Assembly (NCBI GenBank): GCA_902803245.1
Contig: CADCPJ010000072.1
Span: 1 to 7,865 of the forward strand
Source: an uncultured Lachnospiraceae bacterium
GTDB lineage: Bacteria > Bacillota > Clostridia > Lachnospirales > Lachnospiraceae
DNA length: 7,865 nucleotides
Direction: 5' to 3'
Positions 1-7,865 of the stretch are shown piece by piece. The position numbers and the translations under genes are program-made. Positions within the stretch are counted from its first letter, which is position 1; each line of letters opens with the position of its first letter. A model generated the notes under the pieces. It searched no databases, had not been told where the DNA came from, and saw only the letters and a program-made list of their open reading frames with translations.

Positions 1-4
1 CGTT

Positions 5-74
5 GGAAATTGCGTTATTCAGCCGAAAATGCATTCAACCATGCATTTTCGAATGAATGGTTTTAGCAATTTTC
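5..74. repeat. Nested inverted repeat, possible long hairpin
   Basis: The inner arms at 24-34 and 41-51 are perfectly complementary over 11 bp (CGAAAATGCAT with ATGCATTTTCG) around a 6-nt loop. The outer arms at 5-13 and 66-74 pair over 9 bp with one G-T wobble (GGAAATTGC with GCAATTTTC). Between them, ATTCA at 17-21 can pair with TGAAT at 54-58. As RNA this could form one long imperfect hairpin of about 25 pairs. It could be the end of an upstream transcription unit, but no proper T-run follows the inner stem. It could also be a small mobile or regulatory palindrome. No gene can be read through it. Confidence 0.6.
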
Positions 75-112
75 AAGGAGGTTAGATGTTCTTAGCGCGG
101 AAGCCCGTCTGA
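75..112 (+). other. Strong ribosome site followed by an 8-codon ORF (possible leader peptide)
   Basis: AAGGAGG at 75-81 is a near-perfect Shine-Dalgarno sequence. It is followed after four bases by ATG at 86 and an ORF reading MFLARKPV that ends with TGA at 110-112. The site is stronger than the one in front of the large gene at 427. The ORF ends inside AAGCCCG (101-107), which is complementary to CGGGCTT at 136-142, the latter followed by two more T. A ribosome on the ORF would cover one arm of that possible stem, as in leader-peptide attenuation. The peptide has no run of regulatory amino acids. It may equally be a chance ATG after a purine-rich stretch or a remnant of a lost gene. Confidence 0.25.
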
Positions 113-127
113 ATATACTATACTATG

Positions 128-178
128 ATACGCGGCGGGCTTTTGACCGATAGTTATACGCGGCGGGCTTTTGACCGA
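128..178 (+). repeat. Pair of perfect 23-nt direct repeats
   Basis: Copies at 128-150 and 156-178 are identical over 23 nt. They begin ATACGCGGCGGGC and end TTTTGACCGA, and they are separated by five bases (TAGTT). A third, partial copy of the end (CTTTTGACC) lies at 210-218. The 28-bp period is not a multiple of three, so the repeat does not build a protein repeat. Each copy contains CGGGCTTTT, which resembles the right arm and T-run of an intrinsic terminator, and TTGACC, which resembles a -35 element. No matching -10 element was found at 16-18 bp downstream. Confidence 0.85.
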
Positions 179-233
179 CAGCAAAGACAGAATCCGACAA
201 ACGCATCAACTTTTGACCTACATCGAAGACCAC

Positions 234-293
234 GAAAACGAACACAAACGCCAACACAAATGCAAATGCAAAAACAAATACCGAAGCGAACAC
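234..293. repeat. Imperfect hexanucleotide-periodic, T-poor stretch
   Basis: Read in steps of six from 234, ten successive hexamers nearly all follow the pattern NAANNC: GAAAAC, GAACAC, AAACGC, CAACAC, AAATGC, AAATGC, AAAAAC, AAATAC, CGAAGC, GAACAC. The + strand contains only three T here. The periodicity produces spurious open frames on both strands: alternating Q/T/M on +, alternating F/V/A on -. It suggests ancient slippage-expanded simple sequence, and as RNA it would be largely unstructured. Confidence 0.6.
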
Positions 294-320
294 AGACAAA
301 ACTACACGCATCTGCATAAA

Positions 321-420
321 TAAAGAGACAAAGTATTAAAAGAGACAAAGACAAAGAATTAAAAGAGACAAAGAAAAAGTATTAAAAGAGACAAAGAAAA
401 AGAATTAAAAGAGACAAAGG
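321..420. repeat. 23-bp tandem repeat array abutting the start of the large gene
   Basis: The core AAAAGAGACAAAG recurs five times. A short first unit lies at 321-337, three full 23-bp units at 338-360, 361-383 and 384-406, and a truncated last unit at 407-420. Full units differ only at ACAAAG versus AAAAAG and at GAATT versus GTATT. The period is not a multiple of three and the array is almost all purine on the + strand. It sits entirely in the presumed 5' leader of the gene at 427, where a copy-number change would alter leader length without touching the protein. Confidence 0.9.
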
Positions 421-421
421 A
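416..421 (+). promoter_or_regulatory. Ribosome binding site of the activase-dehydratase fusion gene, formed by the last repeat unit
   Basis: AAAGGA lies five bases before ATG 427. It arises because the last repeat unit continues GGATC where other units continue GACAAAG, GAAAAAG or GTATT. No better Shine-Dalgarno sequence exists near this start. The start is supported by the protein, since the activase phosphate-binding loop begins at residue 9, as expected for the family. Confidence 0.6.
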
Positions 422-426
422 TCAAC

Positions 427-5900
<5,474 letters not shown>

Positions 5901-5920
5901 GCGAAAGCGAAGGAAACCGC

Positions 5921-5949
5921 TTGCAGTGGATGGGGTTTTTGTGTATGAT
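5921..5949 (+). promoter_or_regulatory. Putative sigma-A promoter for yajC
   Basis: TTGCAG at 5921-5926, a 17-bp spacer containing a T-run, and TATGAT at 5944-5949 form a plausible housekeeping promoter. The -10 matches consensus at five of six positions, the -35 only at TTG. Transcription would begin near 5956, about 100 bases before yajC. This would let yajC be expressed independently of the fusion gene and tgt. Confidence 0.5.
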
Positions 5950-6063
5950 AGGGACTGTTATCCCGCTTTTAAGGAGAACCGCAGCGACTTAAAACAGCCT
6001 GAATCGTCGGGGGAATTTAAGCGCCTGCAAAAATGAATCTTATATTATCGGAGGTCGCAAAAT

Positions 6064-6492
6064 ATGATTTCTATGTTTCTTACGGCTGCCCAGGCAGCTC
6101 CTGCGGAAGGACAGGCCCCGGTCGGCATGGGCTGGGGAACGATGATTATCTGGGTGGTGATCATGATCGGCATCATGTATTTCCTCATGATCCGCCCGCA
6201 GAAGAATGAACAGAAGCGCGTCACGGCCATGCTGAACGACATGGCAGTCGGCGACAGCGTGGTTACGACAGGCGGATTCTACGGCGTGATCCTGGACATC
6301 ACGGACGACGACGTGATTGTGGAATTCGGCAACAACAAGAACTGCCGCATACCGATGCGGAAGTCTGCGATCGCTCAGGTCGAGAAGGCCGCGGATGCTT
6401 ATTCGAGCAGCGAGCCGGTGATTGAGGAGAGCAAGCCTTCCCGCTTCAGCTTTGGAAAGAAGAAGGATGCACAGCAGCCTGAAGATAAGTGA
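6064..6492 (+). CDS. yajC: Preprotein translocase accessory subunit YajC
   Basis: YajC is a small membrane protein associated with SecDF and the SecYEG translocon. The 142-residue product has a short Ala-rich N-terminus and one membrane segment at about 26-43 (MIIWVVIMIGIMYFLMI). The family hallmark RPQK follows directly at 44-47. A small beta-rich cytoplasmic domain comes next (about 56-106), with GDSVVTTGG at 63-71 and DDDVIVEF at 81-88. The last 35 residues are charged and probably disordered, which makes it longer than many homologues of 85-120 residues. ATG 6064 is preceded by GGAGGT at 6050-6055 with an ideal 8-base gap. It follows tgt, as in many bacteria, but secD/secF do not come next; ilvD does. 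A promoter is proposed at 5921-5949. Confidence 0.95.
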   Translation: MISMFLTAAQAAPAEGQAPVGMGWGTMIIWVVIMIGIMYFLMIRPQKNEQKRVTAMLNDMAVGDSVVTTGGFYGVILDITDDDVIVEFGNNKNCRIPMRKSAIAQVEKAADAYSSSEPVIEESKPSRFSFGKKKDAQQPEDK

Positions 6493-6499
6493 GAGTTAC

Positions 6500-6526
6500 G
6501 GGGAGGCGGTTTCTATCCGTCTCCCC
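6500..6526 (+). terminator. GC-rich hairpin after yajC, weak terminator candidate
   Basis: GGGGAGGCGG (6500-6509) pairs with CCGTCTCCCC (6517-6526) over 10 bp with one G-U wobble and a 7-nt loop. Four more pairs (6496-6499 with 6530-6533) are possible across a 3-nt bulge. It starts eight bases after the yajC stop. Only TTCGTAAAT follows, so the usual U-tract is missing. It may slow polymerase or protect the mRNA 3' end rather than fully terminate, leaving ilvD open to read-through. Confidence 0.45.
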
Positions 6527-6529
6527 TTC

Positions 6530-6569
6530 GTAAATGAACTGCATTTACAGGCAATTGCCCTTTATGCAG
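6530..6569 (+). promoter_or_regulatory. Alternative hairpins in the ilvD leader
   Basis: GTAAATG (6530-6536) pairs perfectly with CATTTAC (6542-6548) around a 5-nt loop. An alternative stem pairs CTGCAT (6539-6544) with ATGCAG (6564-6569) and encloses the palindrome GGCAATTGCC (6550-6559). The two stems share bases 6542-6544 and cannot coexist, and the first also competes with the base of the upstream GC hairpin. No T-box signature, known riboswitch core or leader peptide rich in Leu/Ile/Val codons was found. No clear promoter was found between here and ilvD. A regulatory role is speculative. Confidence 0.3.
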
Positions 6570-6621
6570 ATGCTTAAGGCTAATTTGGCGCAACAGTACA
6601 TAGGATCAAAGGAGTTAGGAA

Positions 6622-7865
6622 ATGAGAAGCGATACCGTTAAAGAAGGATTGCAGCAGGCGCCTCACCGGTCGCTGTGGAATGCCCTCGGCGTCACGAAAG
6701 AGGAGATGAAGAAGCCGCTCGTCGCAGTTGTGAGCTCATATAATGAGATCGTTCCGGGTCATATGAACCTCGACAAGATCGCGGACGCGGTGAAGCTCGG
6801 GGTGGCCGAGGCGGGCGGATTCCCCGTGCTTGTGCCTGCGATCGCCGTGTGTGACGGCATCGCGATGGGACACACCGGGATGAAGTACTCCCTCGTCACG
6901 CGCGACCTGATCGCGGACTCCACGGAGGCCCTCATCATGGCCCATCAGTTTGACGCCATGGTCTGCATCCCGAACTGCGACAAGAATGTCCCGGGACTCC
7001 TTATGGCGGCTGCCCGGCTCAACATTCCGACGGTCTTCGTGAGCGGCGGGCCGATGCTTCCGGGACACGTGGCGGGAAAGAGAACCTCCCTCTCAAGCAT
7101 CTTCGAGGCCGTCGGCGCGAGGCAGGCCGGGAAGATGAGCGAAGAGGAGCTGGATGAGTTCGAGGAATACGGGTGTCCGACCTGCGGCTCCTGCTCCGGC
7201 ATGTATACCGCAAACAGCATGAACTGCCTCACCGAGGCCATCGGCATGGGCCTTCGCGGAAACGGCACCATCCCCGCCGTCTACTCCGCGAGGATCCGCC
7301 TGGCGAAGCACGCGGGCAATCAGGTCATGGAGCTCCTTAGGAAGGACATCCGCCCGAGGGACATCATCACGGAGAGATCGATTCGGAACGCCCTCACGGT
7401 GGATATGGCGCTCGGCTGCTCCACGAACACGATGCTCCATCTCCCGGCCATCGCCCACGAGATCGGATTTGAACTCGACATGCGCATTGCAAATGAATAT
7501 TCGGAGAGGACGCCGAACCTCTGCCACCTGGCTCCGGCCGGCCACACCTATATGGACGAGCTGAACGAAGCGGGCGGCGTCTACGCCGTCATGAAGGAGC
7601 TCTCCAAGTTAAACCTCCTCGACCTTAACTGCATCACGGTCACCGGAAAGACCGTGGGAGAGAATATTGAGAAGGCTTTCAACCGGAACCCGGAAGTGAT
7701 CCGCCCGGCAGAGAATCCTTTTATGAGTACAGGCGGCCTGGCGGTCTTAAGCGGAAACATCGCGCCGGAAGGAGGCGTCGTGAAGCAGAGCGCCGTCGCC
7801 CCTGAGATGCTTGTCCACGAGGGACCGGCGAGGGTCTTCGACTCGGAGGACGACGCGATTGCCGC
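6622..7865 (+). CDS. ilvD: Dihydroxy-acid dehydratase, 3' end beyond the window
   Basis: IlvD dehydrates 2,3-dihydroxy-3-methylbutanoate and its ethyl homologue to the keto acids leading to valine, leucine and isoleucine. The window holds 414 codons, in frame to the last base; the short Bacillota form is about 555 residues, so roughly a quarter is missing, including the C-terminal catalytic serine region. Visible motifs: CDGIAMGH with Mg ligand D78, NCDKNVPG with cluster ligand C119, D120 and K121 (the lysine carboxylated in characterised enzymes), and CPTCGSCSG with C191. The third cysteine of [2Fe-2S] enzymes is replaced by G46 in VPGHMNL, as in E. coli IlvD, so an oxygen-sensitive [4Fe-4S] cluster is likely (inference). 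AAAGGAG at 6608-6614 lies seven bases before ATG 6622. The gene follows yajC after a 129-base gap with hairpins but no clear promoter. Confidence 0.97.
   Translation, partial: MRSDTVKEGLQQAPHRSLWNALGVTKEEMKKPLVAVVSSYNEIVPGHMNLDKIADAVKLGVAEAGGFPVLVPAIAVCDGIAMGHTGMKYSLVTRDLIADSTEALIMAHQFDAMVCIPNCDKNVPGLLMAAARLNIPTVFVSGGPMLPGHVAGKRTSLSSIFEAVGARQAGKMSEEELDEFEEYGCPTCGSCSGMYTANSMNCLTEAIGMGLRGNGTIPAVYSARIRLAKHAGNQVMELLRKDIRPRDIITERSIRNALTVDMALGCSTNTMLHLPAIAHEIGFELDMRIANEYSERTPNLCHLAPAGHTYMDELNEAGGVYAVMKELSKLNLLDLNCITVTGKTVGENIEKAFNRNPEVIRPAENPFMSTGGLAVLSGNIAPEGGVVKQSAVAPEMLVHEGPARVFDSEDDAIA

Noticed and set aside
123..354. Open frames on both strands in the leader, including a - strand hydrophobic F/V-rich product and a + strand Q/T-rich product
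   Set aside because: They come from the six-base periodic A/C-rich stretch and cross direct repeats whose period is not a multiple of three. None has a ribosome site, and the apparent membrane-like pattern is a composition artefact.
128..420. CRISPR-like arrangement of 23-nt repeats
   Set aside because: The first repeat pair has only a 5-nt spacer, and the second set is a spacerless tandem array with a different sequence. No cas genes are present.
6574..6602. Promoter TTAAGG, 17-bp spacer, TACATA ahead of ilvD
   Set aside because: Each hexamer matches consensus at only three positions and the -10 would sit just before the ribosome site, so support is too weak.
6493..6621. T-box or known riboswitch ahead of ilvD
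   Set aside because: The 129-base gap is short for a T-box, and no T-box core, specifier loop or antiterminator motif was seen.

Overview
This is a chromosomal window from an anaerobic Gram-positive bacterium, most likely a Clostridia member close to Lachnospiraceae. That placement is inferred from the protein families, strong AGGAGG-type ribosome sites, oxygen-labile Fe-S enzymes, and the best remembered resemblance of the dihydroxy-acid dehydratase to the short Bacillota form. Coding DNA is GC-rich with G/C-ending codons. All genes read on the + strand.

Layout. Bases 1-426 hold no convincing gene but are full of repeats. In order: a nested inverted repeat (5-74), a strong ribosome site in front of an eight-codon ORF (75-112), a pair of perfect 23-nt direct repeats (128-178), a stretch with 6-nt periodicity (234-293), and a 23-bp tandem array (321-420) ending six bases before the first start codon. 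Bases 427-4719 encode a 1430-residue fusion protein with two ATP-dependent 2-hydroxyacyl-CoA dehydratase-type activase domains followed by a dehydratase-related half. Its stop codon overlaps the start of tgt (4716-5900), tRNA-guanine transglycosylase. A putative sigma-A promoter (5921-5949) precedes yajC (6064-6492), a preprotein translocase accessory subunit. A GC-rich hairpin and mutually exclusive smaller hairpins fill the yajC-ilvD gap. ilvD (6622 to the window end) encodes dihydroxy-acid dehydratase and is cut off at about three quarters of its length.

How the genes fit together. The activase fusion and tgt are probably co-transcribed and translationally coupled, but no shared pathway is evident. 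The tgt-yajC adjacency is a common bacterial arrangement, usually followed by secD and secF; here ilvD comes next, so the conserved block is interrupted. ilvD belongs to branched-chain amino acid synthesis. The fusion protein is the least understood product: no CoA-transferase, acyl-CoA dehydrogenase or conventional HgdAB-type dehydratase lies beside it, and its substrate is unknown. The two most unusual items are this large multi-cysteine protein and the repeat-built leader in front of it.
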